A stretch of DNA of 64,000 bases from Sipunculus nudus. Taxonomy: Eukaryota > Annelida > Sipuncula > Golfingiida > Sipunculidae. This document shows positions 41,601 to 56,600 of the stretch, piece after piece. Each line of letters starts with the position of its first letter. Within the stretch, counting starts at the first letter, position 1. Made by a program: the position numbers and the translations under genes. The stretch spans positions 97,524,330 to 97,588,329 of the forward strand of contig CM049307.1 of the NCBI GenBank assembly GCA_026874595.1. The letters run 5' to 3'. The notes under the pieces were generated by a model, which saw only the letters and a list, made by a program, of their open reading frames with translations, had not been told where the DNA came from and made no database searches.

Positions 41601-44600
41601 TTCATGAAATTTTCTATGTTCAGGAGCCATAAAACGGTCAAAAGTAGGTCAACCAGGACGAAACACGAAGTCGATCTGTAACTGGTCTATATCTGCCCAC
41701 ACACCAAAAATTAGGCCAATATCTGCAGCCATTGCGAAAAAAAGTCTGTACATGTGTATCTGTCATGAATATTTCTATTTTTCATGAAAATTTCTAAGTT
41801 TAGGAGCCGTAAAACGGTCAAAAGTGGGTCAACCGGGACGAAACGGGAAGTCGATCTGTAACTGGTCTATATCTGTCCACACACCAAAAATCAGGCCAAT
41901 ATCTGCAGGCACTGCGAAAAAAAGTCCGTACATGTGTATTTGTCATGAAATTTCATATTTTTCATGAAATTTTCTATGTTCAGGAGCCGTAAAACGGTCA
42001 AAAGTAGGTCAACCAGGACAAAACACGAACTCGATCTGTAACTGTTCTATATCTGCTCACACACCAAAAATCAGGCCAATATCTGCAGGCATTGCGAAAG
42101 AAAGTCCGTACAACTGTTTGATTTTGGAAGGACGGATGGACGGAATGACGGACATGGGTAAAACTATATGCCCCGGCCACTTTGTGGCGGGGGCATAAAA
42201 ATATTTTTTAAGACAGAGTGAACCACCTATGTATCTACTGTCATTACAAGTACAATAAAATCCTACCTATACATGACAAAAAGTTCAAAAAGTCCTTTCA
42301 GAAGTGTGGCTGTGTTAGACAATTAGTTAGACAACAAATCAAAAATGTTCAAGCACGACAAAAAACAGTGGTCATGGTTGAATGGGTGTCTCTTTACTGG
42401 CTTGTGGTGGTATGGACTGGTAACAAATTCATGTCTGATGACTGGAAGAAAATTATGATTGATGCTTAATTATTATATGTACCTTCCATTTTCTCCTAAA
42501 ATATACTAATATTAGTCAATATTCATGTTAAGACTTGATAAATCATGTTATCAATGTATTCATGCACACCTTGAGGTGTCAAATGGTTTGTATGGTATAC
42601 AACAGCAGACAGGTGGTCAAATATAAAACTGGAACAAATAACAAAATGCATGCTTACAGTCACCCTGAAAGGTCAAGCTGACTGCCCAGTTGTTGGCATT
42701 CGTCCTCTGCCTAAATTTCAGTTTTAATGTTGTTTAATTTATTTTTTTCTGGATTACTTGGCATCTTTGCAAGTGTATAAAGAATGATTTGTTATCAATT
42801 AAACAAAGAGGCAAACAATTTAACTGATTCTGAAATAAAAAGACCAATCATCAATGTATTTGATTCACTGGCACAACACTACTGCCTGGGTCATCAGACA
42901 TGAATTAATTAAGTATATTTTAAAATTTAGATAGTATAAATTTGCTCTCAATTTGCCTCTATATTTTCAGTTTTACATTAACGATACAGATATTCATCAA
43001 TTTGTAAAGTACTACTGTACCAGTCTGTTCTGCTTATTTTTGGAACCTGTTTTTAGTAGTTATTCCATTACAGCTCATACACTGCCAAAAATAATTTTCT
43101 TATCTAAGGAAATATTAGTTATTTTCACTTGAAACAAGTAAAATTTACCTAAAACAAGGAAGTACCTAGAAATTAATCCTTAAATCACAAGAATGAAGCC
43201 CATCTCTTTGGTAAATAAGTAAAAATACCTACAGTTTAGAAAAAGTTACTTGATATAAGTTAATTTACCTTCAGCTGTAGGCTTTACTCCCTGATTTTAG
43301 AAAATTTAACTTTAGAATGAGTGAGGTGCAAGTAAAGCTTACTAATATGAATGTAACCACATATTAAACATCATGCAAAATTCAATTTTTAATCACTGTA
43401 TATTGTAACATTGTCAGTAAGGTTTACAGTCCTACATCTAACAAATGTTAATTAAAAGGGGTGCATAAAAGGGGCTGTAAAGAATTATACTAAGTGAAAA
43501 ATATTGAGTAATTATAAACATTTATGCCCACTCATTGATACAGCAGTTGTTCTCATTTTGTTACCAAGTCACTGAGGTAAAGTTCAAGTTTTCAAACCTT
43601 CAGGGTTATAAGTGTGATAATTTTGAAAGCAGAAAGTATTAAAAAAATAGTAATGTTCACAAAATCCTGTATTTAAGCTGATTTTATCTTTAGGTGATGG
43701 TTAAGGGCACCAGTTTTCAAATTTATCTGTGAATTTACTTTATCCTGGTGTTTGTTCATACTGATTTTCAGAACAATTTAACCATCTCTACCACCCTTCT
43801 TGAAAAATCTAATTCATGCTCGGTGTTATTTTCACAATATGTGGATTAATACAAGATCAAGGTCTCTTTTAATAATATTAAATTATTAAAGTCATGACCC
43901 TACTTTAAGGAGTCTAGGCCTCTTAAATGAATTCACAGCAGTAAATTTTTAAAAATTAAAATTTATTTCCAGTTTTATTAAACATTTTATTTGACCTGAA
44001 TTAATAAACTTAATATATTTGAAGCATTATATTACAAAATATGTGAGAATTGCATGTATGTATTGTAAAATAGTATATTAGGAGATTTAACTGTTAAACA
44101 AGTGACCCATGGGTCATGACGCTCAGCTGCCAAGCATGACCTGTGACATCATGGACTGAGATTCACAACTTCCAGTCAAATTTTGAAGAACCAATTTGCC
44201 AATTTGTTGAAAATTTTCTATGACAACAGAAATATATATCACCTATGTCTGGTTAAAACACAGTGAATTGATGGTCTGAGGAAAATTGAATGATTGTTAA
44301 GCTATCATGAACTATTCCAACAGCTTGCTTGAAACCTGTCAGTCTCAAAAGGTACACCACAAAGGGCAAATATAAGATCAAAATATATAGCAAAAATCAA
44401 GGAAATACATGCAAGAATTATTGAGAAACAGGTGCTTCTGTATGAATTTTTATTCAATACAAGCCAACTGTACTGCACTTTTATAAATGATGGTAATATT
44501 TATTCAGAAATATTTGACCCAATCCTTTACAAGATTACATAAATATACATCCAACTGCATTCACTTTAACTGTTCTTGAGATAATATGATCAAAAGGAAT

Positions 44601-47600
44601 TAAAAGATGGTTGCCTGGTGGCCATATTGGACTTCTGACAAGTCTGAAATCAGACAACAAACATTCTCTAAATCGGACCAAACATTAAAGAAAAATTACT
44701 GAAACTGCACTGAAGAAAGAATTTCTAAGGTGGCTAACTGGCAGACATAATGGATTTCTGACAAGTATGACATTTGATATCCCACATTCTCCAATAAGAG
44801 ACCAAACTTGGGGCAAATTATCCAGTAATAAATGCCCAAAATAATTCAAAAGGCATGTCCAGGCCCTCATATCAGATTTATAGATATGCAATTGTAAAAA
44901 GTGTAAGTCCAATATTTTTTATTACCACTCTGCTTTTCAATGGGGTCAGCAGGGTAGGTAAACTGCCAAACCTGAAAGAAAAGAAATGCAGAAAGCATGA
45001 CTAAGAGTCTTGAAATAAAACAAAAAGCCATCCTAAATCAAGGTACACATCCACATATTATGAGAAGAAACACTTGCTATTATATGTGGTGATATATATT
45101 AAAATATTCAGATATCTAGGAAACAAAGTTTATTGCTAGGATTCCATAAAATAAACTGCAAAATGTTCCCATCATCTTATAAATCAGTAGCTAAACCTTA
45201 ATACTATACTCTCATAGTCTTAATGCCTGGCTGAAGCATTCTGACAACAGTGACAACCAGGTACTTATCACTGAGCCTTATCACTTAATAGGCTGATACA
45301 AAAGGGAGTCATATGTCACCAGTGTCACTCACAATTACAGCCACACAGGCAGATGTACCAGCTGGAGTGGGATGGTTATATATACAAGAAAAATAGAGAT
45401 GGTCTATAAAATAAGTAATTGTGAACATCCCTGACCTATGACCTTGGCCTTTTGCCCATATATCAACTGAATTCTTTCTAAATGATGGGTAACTACTAAC
45501 CACTTAAATCTGGTGTAATTACTTGGCAACCAATGGGTGAATAACTTTGACCTGCAACCTTTAACCTGCTGACCAGCTGACCCCAAAATCAATAAGTTAT
45601 TTATTCAAGCAAAAAGACCCATAAATATGAAGTTTGAGTCAAACTGAGTGATGCATAGATGTGGCATATGTGAAAGACTGAAGGTTTGGGTTGAACAGTT
45701 ACACTTGAAATATGCTCACAAGCATTTAGAACAATTAAATATTGTGACCTTGACCTCTGACTTTTTGACCTCAACATCAATAGGCTTCTTCCCTTATTGG
45801 TAGGTAAGCCATATATGACAGATGGAAGGTACAGATTGAAAAGTTTGCCTGAAAAAGACTCTACGCAAGAAGTGGGTGCTGTGAACTTGACCTTTAACCT
45901 CAAAATCAACAGGTCTTTTCCCCTGTTGGAAGAGAAGCGATATCAGTGCTGGAAGGTTTGGAATGAAAAGTCTAGCTTGAAATGTGTCCACAACCTTTTC
46001 AAAGAAGCGGATCCTGTGACCCTGACCTTTGACCTCAAAATCTATAGGATTCTTCTCCAACTTAGTAGGTGAGCTATATGTGAAAGATCAAAGAATTGGG
46101 ATGAAAGGGTTGGCTTAAAATACATCCACAGGCTTTTCAAAGAAGAGGCTCCTGTGACCTTGACCTTTGACCTTTTGACCTCAAAAAAATTATGGTTCTT
46201 CCCCTGTTGGTAGGTGAGCTGTATGTGAAAGATGGAAGGTTTGGGATGAAAATTTTGTCTCAAAGAGTTATTTCTGGGGGGTGCAAACACACCCCATAAC
46301 TTCGAGAATATAGGTCGCAGTGACCTAATTTCAGGTTTGCAAGGAGATCTTTTTATAACCTCTAAGACTGCATAGGGTTCATGGCCCTAGCCCCTACGGT
46401 TACGATTTGTGCCCTGCTAACGGCCGGACGGCTGGCCGGACGGCCGGCCGGACGGACAGACGGAAGGACGATGGACAAAGACCCATCGCTATAGCCCAGC
46501 ATGACTGAAAGTCAGCTGAGCTAATAAAACCAGTACCTTAAATTTTGGCCATGGAACTTTTTTTTCCTGTAATCTCTGTTGATTTTATTTTAATATCATG
46601 CACACTTAAAGATTTAAACTTCTAAATTTTGAAATTTAAAAGGGATTGACCAAAAACTGTAGCTCTAATTAAAGTTTTAATGAGAACATATCACACCTAG
46701 GCTATACTGAAGCCCCTCTATATGTCCCTATGTTGACCTTTCAGGCTTATTATGCATGCTTGAAGGGTGGCAAACTTTACAGTCCTCCAGCTCTTGAGTG
46801 GCCACACCTGGATCTAACTGTGTCAAACGCCACTCCTCTAGTAGTTGTTTTGGCCAAAAACAAAATATATAATAATTAAAAAAAATTTTGTTATATAATA
46901 ACAAATTTAAGAAAAATTAATGGTAAAGGAATTTTTTGTCAGTGAATAACAGCAACCTTTTTAATTTCTGATGTTGTATGGATCTTGTATGGATGGCCAA
47001 AAAAGTATTCCAAATGACACCATGCAGTCACCTTTGGGTATTTTTCATTTAAATCATAAAAATAAAAAGTAATTGAATACAGCTGTTGTATACTTTTGGT
47101 TTAAGGGATTATTTTAAGCAAATTAATGATAGACAAGGATGCAGTTGATTATATTAAGTCATCTGAGCTATAGCCATGGTCCATTGTCCATCATCCGTCT
47201 GTCCGTCCGTCTATCCGTTAGACTGGCATGTTTTGAAACCAATAGGCCTACAAACCCAAAATCCAGTATACTGTTAAGCCGGCCATACATGAGGCGACAT
47301 GTCGCGCGACAAGTTGCAGAACACTCTTGTTCCGCGACAAGTCGCACCGTGTATGGGGGTAAGTCGCACGTTTTCATGGGTTGTGCGACATGTCACAGAA
47401 GAAGGAACATGTTTCTTTTCCTGTGACTTGTCGCGCGACATCTGGCCAAGTGTTGGGAAAAGCCAACAAATAACAGTTATATATATAACGATTGATCATG
47501 TTATCCATTGATAATGTGACCGTCCATGGTTTCACTGTGTCTGATTAGGGTGCTATATACTGTGGTTGCCTTTTTGTTCGCATGGGTTTTAATTTCGCGA

Positions 47601-50600
47601 TATTCGCGAATGGGAAATAATCGCGAAAATGAAACCCTCGGGAATAATCCGCCAATTGAGAATGTCCTTCTTATTTAGTGTAATCAATACTTGTATGGAA
47701 TAGGTTAAAACAGAGAGAACTTTTTTATAAATTACATCCTTCCAGGTATAGGAAAATGTGAGCCTTAAATTTGAACTAAACCACCCATGCTGTGTGTGCG
47801 GGCCTATCATTATATAAGAAAATTGTAACAAACTCATGACTATTCTCATTTTATAATACACACAGGTATATGGCTTTGCCAAAGATTTGATATAGGTTCT
47901 TGTGAGATCGCGAAAATGAAACCCTCGCAAAACATTAAAAATGGAAAAATCGCGAAATTTCAGCCTCGCGAATATGAAGCTAAACACAGTATATATGTGT
48001 GTTTGACGGTAAACAGGAAACTTAGAAGAAATTGTGTAGCTTTCCCAGAATACCTATGCCTATTTTTCTTATATATCTATATTAATAAAGAGTACCAAGA
48101 CCAAATATGTCCTAGGCAGAATACATTTTTTTGTCACTCGCACTTATATTGATAAATTGTGTTATTTTGTTGAAACCTGGAAGTTATATTCGGTGCATGT
48201 AGTTTTAATAACAGTTTTGCAGGACATGTTGCAGAACATGTCGCTGTGTATATGGACTGTTCTTGTTGTGCAACATGTCGCAGAACTTCATGTTCTGCAA
48301 CATGTCGCGCGACATGTCGCCTCGTGTATTGCCGGCTTTAGATGTCCCCAAGATCTCCTACTAAACGAAAATTTGGTCATTGTAACTTTGTCCCTTTGAG
48401 AAATTAAGGAAAAACCTAAATTTTCCATTAAAAATCTCTTTTCACACTTCAGGACTGCATAATATCAAAACCACTCATCTGTATTTTTCGTCATATTAAC
48501 CACAAATATTCCCTCATATAGTTCCTATGTTCATGCCAGAAATAAGGTGTCAGTATTACTTAATTTATAAAAGTTATTGGCCCAAACATAATGTACTTTG
48601 AAAAAAAATCAGTAAAGATATTTACCACTTAACATGATAACTGTCGAAGCTAGAAACTTTTTTTCAGGTATATAACTGTATTTAATCAAGATTAAATTGT
48701 ATACCTGAAATTGGATCTGAAATTTGTAAATATTTCAAGTTATAAGCATTAATATAAAATCAGTACCTTAAATTTTGCTGAACTTTGACCATGTCACTTT
48801 TTTTTCCTCTAGGTATATTCATTTTAATTTTTATAGCAGGTACACATAATTAATAAAACTGTTAAATACTGAAATTTGAAAATAAATGCTAACAAATTAG
48901 GCTAGTCATTAAATTTTTTCAGGGGCTCTATTGTATTCATTTGCCATTTCATGCAAAGCTCAAGGCTGCCCACTTCTGGTCACAACAGCCCTGCCAGGGT
49001 AACCTTATAAGTGATGCCACAACATTCCAGCATCCCTGCTGTGACTGGTGTACAGTTATTCTTATGTCACCCCCCCCCCCTTCAATCATATCAACCATCC
49101 ATGATCTATATTACCTGTTGAACAGTTCCTCTCAGACTTTATCTCCATTTGATATTATTTTAGATTTTACCTTCAAGGTCAGCTTCAGCTGAGCACAGTA
49201 ACCCATAGGTCCCTTGTTGACTGTTGAATTTAATAGGGTAGCATGTATATCACAAGTACAAAGAAGTACAAGCATCAATGACACAAATATCACTCCTGAA
49301 ATACTGGCATGGATTGCAGTAAAATAATTTTAGGTGTTTGATATGAATTCAAACCCATCTTGAGCTGCACAGATGTATGAAACCCAAAACAATTGTAGTT
49401 TGTACCACAAGTCTTGTAAATGATTTAGCTATCTGAAATGTATAAATATGCCAATTTTCTATCTGATATGTCAAACCTCTCTTGAAAAATAATCAGGGAT
49501 ATACATGGTGCAAAAATTATTGTAGGTAGCCCCATTGGTCTTGTAATGGATGAAGCTATCCTAAATGTAGAATTAAATAAATTTTCAGAATTATATAGCG
49601 AATTCTGCCTGAGAAATCAGCAGGGATATACACTATGCAAAAATTAATATTTATTTATGTTCATATCGCTAGTCATTTCCTTTAATACAACACATAGCTC
49701 ACTTGAGAATTGAAGTTTTGCATATTGTATTTGTCACAGGTACTTATTTCATGATGAGTAATGTAAATAAATGTTATAGATTACTTGAAACTTTTTTTAA
49801 GCATGATAGATTGACAGTAATCTCATGTTATTACTTTAAAGTATTACTCATTGTAGGATCCATATATGGGATAACTGATATCATATGCATTGATCAATTA
49901 TATAATATGCTTTGATTTTTAGTTCACTGCATGCATTTGCATTGCTACAATGCATGCATATTGCATTAAGGGTGGTTTTAGGATTCCTTTCTTGCTTAAG
50001 GATATTTTCCTTGAGTAAGTAAATATTCCTTAAACATTTGGAATAATAGATAAATTTTTCTACCCCACTCCCAAATGACTTAAAACAAGAAAATATTTTT
50101 AAGAAACTATTCCTTATTTTAAGTCCAATTTTCTTATTTAAGATTAATTTCCTTGTTTGTTTCTTATTTTAGATAAATTTCCTTGTTTGTTTCCTAGGTC
50201 CTAGCAAGAAAATATTTCTAGTTTTTCAAGTAAAATTTTCTAGATTATATTTAAGGAAATATTTCTTGCCTCACTCCCAAGGATCTTTTACTTATATAAA
50301 GTTTTTTTTTCTCATTATAAGAAAGTGATTTTTGGCAGTGTACTTTTGTGTAATTTCTTAAAAACTTATATATGTAAGAAGATAAATAAAATAGCATTGA
50401 AGAATTGTTACTTAAATCCCAGACCTGACACACTGAATGTGTCCCTGTATGAGTAGCCATCTTTCTTGACGCTGAAAACATTTTATTTTAGAACATCACA
50501 AAACACTGACCTATCATCAAATGTCAGATGTATTGATATTGTGACTAATGATCTTGACATGCAGTCATTTGTGGGACTGAAGTTATCAAATAGACTTTCC

Positions 50601-53600
50601 TCATTTTTCTAAGGTATGGAATTAGTTGTATTTCTTAAATATTTGGAAGTTTATATTTTGTTCATTTTTTGTAGATTAGATTAATGCCTGAAATTTGCTT
50701 TGAAGCATCTTTTACAATTTTCTTTCCAGTTGTAAGAAATCTTCCACAGAACTAGGTAGGCAATGGGTAGTGCAACAAGGGCTAAAAAAATCCAGTAGTA
50801 CCAAATCTTCACCATGCAAAAAAATGAGTTCAACAAACTTCAGTACACATTTGTCCCCTTGTATGAGTGAAATTCACTGATTGTTAATGAAATTGAGGGA
50901 ATGAAACTTTTGTGGCCTGTCAATCTTGATTTTGATAAATGCTTCTCTAATTGTGAGGAGCAATGGCTTTTGACTATTCGTGTACTGAGGACCAGTGGGC
51001 CAAAAATATTTTTGAAGCCCTAAAAGTAGAGCAGGCTTATGAAAACATGTTAAACACATTGTTAGTTGAAACATTTGGGAGAAAGTCAAGGTAAGGACTC
51101 AATTCCACTGCATGTATCATGTGATATATATATGTGTGCATATTCAGTATCAATAAGATATCTCAAACAAGCATGTTACTCACATCCTTCAGTTTCTGAT
51201 ATCTCTAAATATCTCAAACGAACATGTTACTCACATCCTTCAGTTTCTGATATCTCTAAATATCTCAAACAAGCATGTTACTCACATCCTTCAGTTTCTG
51301 ATATCTCTAAATATCTCAAACAAACATGTTACTCACATCCTTTAGTTTCTGATATCTCTCTGCAGGTGTGTCATATGCATGAATGGTGAACTTCCCGGAC
51401 CCAAGACCTGTAACAAATACAAAACTTTAGCAGTTCCATTTACAAAACCCTGTACTTTGAAGGGAGAGGTCAGCCAAGGTCTGCTTAATCTGGGGCGTCA
51501 TTGTGAAGTGAACATATAAAGGACCAAAGAAAGAATTCTCCGAGTTAAACTGGGATTTTCATTTATGGGTTCTTTGTGATTTAAGGGTCAACCAGTGAAT
51601 GTAATTCAATGTAAAGTCTATTTATTACTTTTATAAGTGTCCTTCCTATAAGAAAATGGATGGTTGGAAACACAATGCTGGCCTTTTTATTCCAGGAAAG
51701 ATAAAATTCAAATAGTCAGGTTTTAAACAAACTTTTGATTATACCTTCATTTTGTTTTCCCCTTGGTCAGACATGGGGTCTATTACAGTTGTTCTATTAC
51801 TATTACTATTACTATTACTTTCAATTTCTGATATTACTATTACTATTACCACATTTTATCTTCTATTACTATTACTTGGGTATCTATTACTATTACTATT
51901 ACAATTACTTAAACTGATGGGAGGATTCTAGACCTTGCGCAGCCATGAGTGCTATAAACTAGCACCACAATCACATGGTTAAATAATATTACAAGCAACT
52001 ATATGATCCAGTTACCAACACAATCTTCTTATACTGTGTCTGTCATTTACAAGAAGCCTAATGATACTGGAGATCTTAATTATTTCAGCTTCTTTAATTC
52101 TGTTTTTTTTTATATTTTGAAACCTCAGTGGACGTTATTGGGGCTTTTCAAGTCGAAATTATAAGATAATTGTATGAACTCCTGAATACATGTAATTTAA
52201 AAGCAACCCACTGTAAAGCCCTTGGCTTATGTAAAATAGTGATTTATAATTATATGCATACTTGTACATTTTATATTATTTTCATATATATTTCACATAA
52301 ATTTATTTTACAGAACATACTTCATTTAGATTTAATCTTCTTTCTCAAAATTAATTAATAAAGATTTTCAATGTAACTAAAAATTCTCTCCAGAGGAATT
52401 ATTCATGATTATTGGATATTATTAATTAGTATCAAAGCTGACAATTCAGTCCTTTATGTATGTATCAGGAGAGGACGTTATGTAGGGCTGTGTCCTGTTT
52501 CCCAATCCTTATAAATATATCCAATAAAAAAAACATTGTTTACATCAAGATTCTAGACAGAACCAAACTGGAGACAAATGAATGTGATGCCATTTTTTAT
52601 TCCATCACATAGTACATCTTGAGTGTCTGAGAGGTGGTAAACTTTACAGTAATGGTAGCATGCATGGCTTTTATTCTTCAGGCATGCCCTTCTTCATTGC
52701 AGCAAAACAAGCATCTATAGGATAATTTATGAATATGGAGAGTTATTTAAACTTACATCAGTTTTACAAAACAAAATAAAATATCACTTTCACAATAAAT
52801 TTGGTATTAAACAATCTTGTACTTTAAATTTTGTACATAACAGGATCTAATTTTATTTGATATCAAAATTTCAGATATTAAATAATTAAATATTAACAGT
52901 TACTTATATTCTCATATTATACAATCAAATAAATTAATATTGTGATAAAAATGGTTCATTTAATTTTCAAAATATAAATTAACATAATTTTAAATACAAA
53001 TGCAGGGCTGCAAAATTGGCACTCACAATGAAATAACAGACAGGTATTAAAAGAATAATTTTAAAAGAATATGTATATATATCAACTAGATAATACATGT
53101 GCCTGCAAGTGACTGTAGTACTGGTATGAGTTCATAGCATTGTAGGCTTCAATACGTCATGGGTAGTAGGCTTATCATGAACATTTTGGGTCTGCACTGT
53201 ATCTGGTTCCATATTATATTTTTTTCTTGAATGTGTGTTATTGCAATCTGTATGATTAAAATGCAAACTGGCTTGTGAAAACAAATCGAGGTACATTTCA
53301 GAATATGCATATGGATTGATGGATGTGAGATAAGATGTACATGTCACAATAATTAATACTCTATTTATCTGTCTCTTAACATCAAATATGCCTCTGTTTA
53401 TCCATGGTTTACTAATCAAAGGTCAGATTATGCCAGGTAACTTATTTGGCTGTGACCTACTCTGTCCAGTACTCTTATGTATTAGCACCAGTGGTCACCA
53501 GCAATGTGGCAGCTGGCCCATGCGGGTCAGACTAATCACTCAATCAGACTCAATCATACCCCATTGGACCCGATTGTACCCCATCAGACCAAATCGGACC

Positions 53601-56600
53601 CAATCGGACCCAATCAGACCTTGTTAAATACAAATAAACCTTTATGAATCATATTTTCTCTTCAGAAAATAACAATAAGGGTGTTATTTAATGTTTCAAT
53701 TATGTTTTTTACAAAAAAAAATTCAATCTGTAACTTGTATTTTATATTGTGATAAGGTAGCCCCTATATATTTCTGTAAATGTGAAATAGGAAAATAATA
53801 TAAATTTTAATCCTGTTATATACATGCACAAATACCCACCAAAAGAGAATGAAAAACTTAACCAAGCAGACCCAATCGTACCATGGAATATAAAGATACC
53901 CCTAAAAAAATATTTCACAAGAGGAAAACTGAATTGAAATGTTCAACCTTTCTAACAAATCTATAAAATACAAATTTTAGTCTCATTACAAACTCAAAGA
54001 CATATAAGTATTGTACTAGTACACAATTGTATCTAGTAGAAACAAGGGACCCATGGGTCACAGCGCTCAGCTGTTATATATGATAAAAAATATGATTTGG
54101 GAAAGAGGCATATGCTGGTTTTGTGTGGTAATAAATATAAGCTTTATTATGAGTTGTTGGTGTTTAGCTTATTTATGATTTTGATAGTTTATTTGGAGAC
54201 AGGGAAGAGGATTGATTTCATTTATTTTATTAACAAATGGAGTGCTATTGTCACACAGATTTTGACTTGGCCATATAACTTATAAGCAGCACATATAATA
54301 AAAGAGTTTAACTATTTATTAAAATTTAATAACAAATATTGTGCCAATATAATTTTTATTAAAAATAATAAGAGAATCATATGATTTTTGAAATAAAACA
54401 TAACTGAAATAATTATTAAAATAATATTATAGAATATATGCATTCATGAATACATTTTGAAAGTATTTGCACTGGTATTCAAATACTTTCATTTTTACCT
54501 GAATTCCCATTCTTATGCAAGAAATTTTATAATGGAGTACATATTCATATTCATATTCATATACATTTGCAAAGTATTTGCACCATGTCTGGTATTTATT
54601 CAGTTTTAGCCAAACAATGATGTTGAGAATCCAGAATATAAACAAAGGACCCATGGGTCACGACAAAAGTTTGAAATTTTAGCAAATGCAAAATATGAAA
54701 AATATTTTATTGTAATGTTTTATATTTATATAAGCATATGAGAAGCTAAGAGGAAAGGGCCCTCCTACTTGGTTATGGTAAAGTTCTCAATATATGATTG
54801 CAAACTAATACTCTGACAAGACTGTCATAAAAAAAAAAAGTGAAAGTTTTGAGATACTGTGATGCATATGAAAAATTTACAGATAGACAGGCAAGTGGAC
54901 AGAATGGACTAATACCGTCATTTCACTTTCAAGGGAATAATGCATTTAAGTTAATATATAAGCCTATTTTTTTTAAGTATATCCACTTTTTTCAATAATA
55001 GTTTTTATCTGATTCATTTTTTTTATTTACAAGTGTTATAAATTTGTAATATAAAAGTGAAAATATAAGTTAAAATATTAGAATTCTAAGTTGCAATCGT
55101 TACATATCCAGATTGTAGCTCACATTGGGTCATATTATGCATACACATATATTTTATTATTTTTAAATCAAATGTTTAAACTGAATGTAAAAGAAAATAA
55201 TGCCACAACATGGCATCTACAAAATTATTCCTTGAATCCCTTTTAAAAAGTTTTGCACATTGGAGTTTTCAGGACATGCTTAATTTTATTCACCGAAATA
55301 AAATAAAAAATTCAGTAAATTTGATAAAATAAAAACATCTTTTCAAATAAAGTATACACACTGTTGGTTGAATGAGGGACAAACAATATCATAATGCTAA
55401 TTACAATCTTAGCTATAATTAATAACTGGAATTAATAGTCAATTTTACACCTGGTGAAGTTTTACTCTTCTGAAGTAAAGCATTACTTATCTGATGAACA
55501 TCCACACTTTCATAGCAATACATCACTTTGTGGACACAATTAAATGTGCACTTTAATCATTGTAACCCTGGTGGTACAATACAAAATCTAAAATGTAGCA
55601 TAGCCTAGAATAAGAATGAATCAAATACAGAAAATAATAACATTCATCTAGTTTATGCACCATCTGGGGGGGGGGGGGGGGGGGGGAGTGCATGGCTGAG
55701 GAGAAGCATGCTGGCCAAGCTGAGCCACAGCAAGCTGCCTGGGGTGGGTTACATAATGCAAGTGAAGGTTGTACTACTACTAGTACTAGGTGGGCTAGAT
55801 GTAAACAACACTTGACATGGTGTATGAAAACTTGAATAAAAGCTACTCTTTTCAATCAATTCCTTTGAAATTTCAGATTTTAAAAGATTAAATCCTTCTG
55901 TATATATGCTGTGAAAATTAAATCAACAGTGCTTACAGGAAAAAAACGTGCCATTGCCAAAGTTGGACAAAATTTAAGATATTGATTTTTTATTTATGCT
56001 AATAACTTGAAAAATTTGCAAAATTCAGATCTATTTTTGGGTATAAACAATTGAATCTTGATTAAATAAAGTTATATTCCTGAAAAAAAAGTCTTTAGCT
56101 TCAGCAATTCTCATGTTAGGTGAGTAAATATATTTCCTGATATTTTTAAATTGCATTATATTTTGGCCCATAACTTCAAAATAATACCCAACACTGACCT
56201 AATTTTTTGTATGTTCCTAGAAAATGTATGAAAGAATGTGAATACTAAATATGATCAAAAACAGATTAGTGGTTTTGATATTAGCAGGCCTTGAAGTGTA
56301 ACAATGGCTTTTTTTTATGGAAAACTGAGATTTTTCCTTAATATCTCGAAGGAACAAAGTCCTAATGACCCGATTTTCGGTATGACTTATAGTCAGCTGA
56401 GCTAAAAAAATCTTAATTTTCAGCCCTTTTACAAATTTTGAAGGCGCAGGAAAGGCAGCTTTAATCTGTACAATGGGTTTGTTCAAGTTGGACAAAATGG
56501 TTTTAGAGATGCCTTCTTTAATCTTTTAGAACACCAGCTACTACCACCAGAAGGCATGAGTTACACATATTGGTTGGGTACTGATATACATTATGTAAGA

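Larger units (their letters stand above)
46523..49217 (-). mobile_element. T-superfamily element, type A, only minus-strand copy, split by a nested element
   Basis: The left end is at 49217 reading inward on the minus strand (acaagggacctatgggttac, then GCTCAGCTGAAG). The type A body is continuous on either side of the insert 47277-48337. The first right end, near 47130-47180, is decayed; further module sequence continues to 46523, as in the 18572-20195 copy. Confidence 0.7.

Noticed and set aside
42218-42469. Plus-strand 83-codon frame
   Set aside because: No recognised motif, no splice context, within a large PARN intron on the opposite strand; treated as chance.
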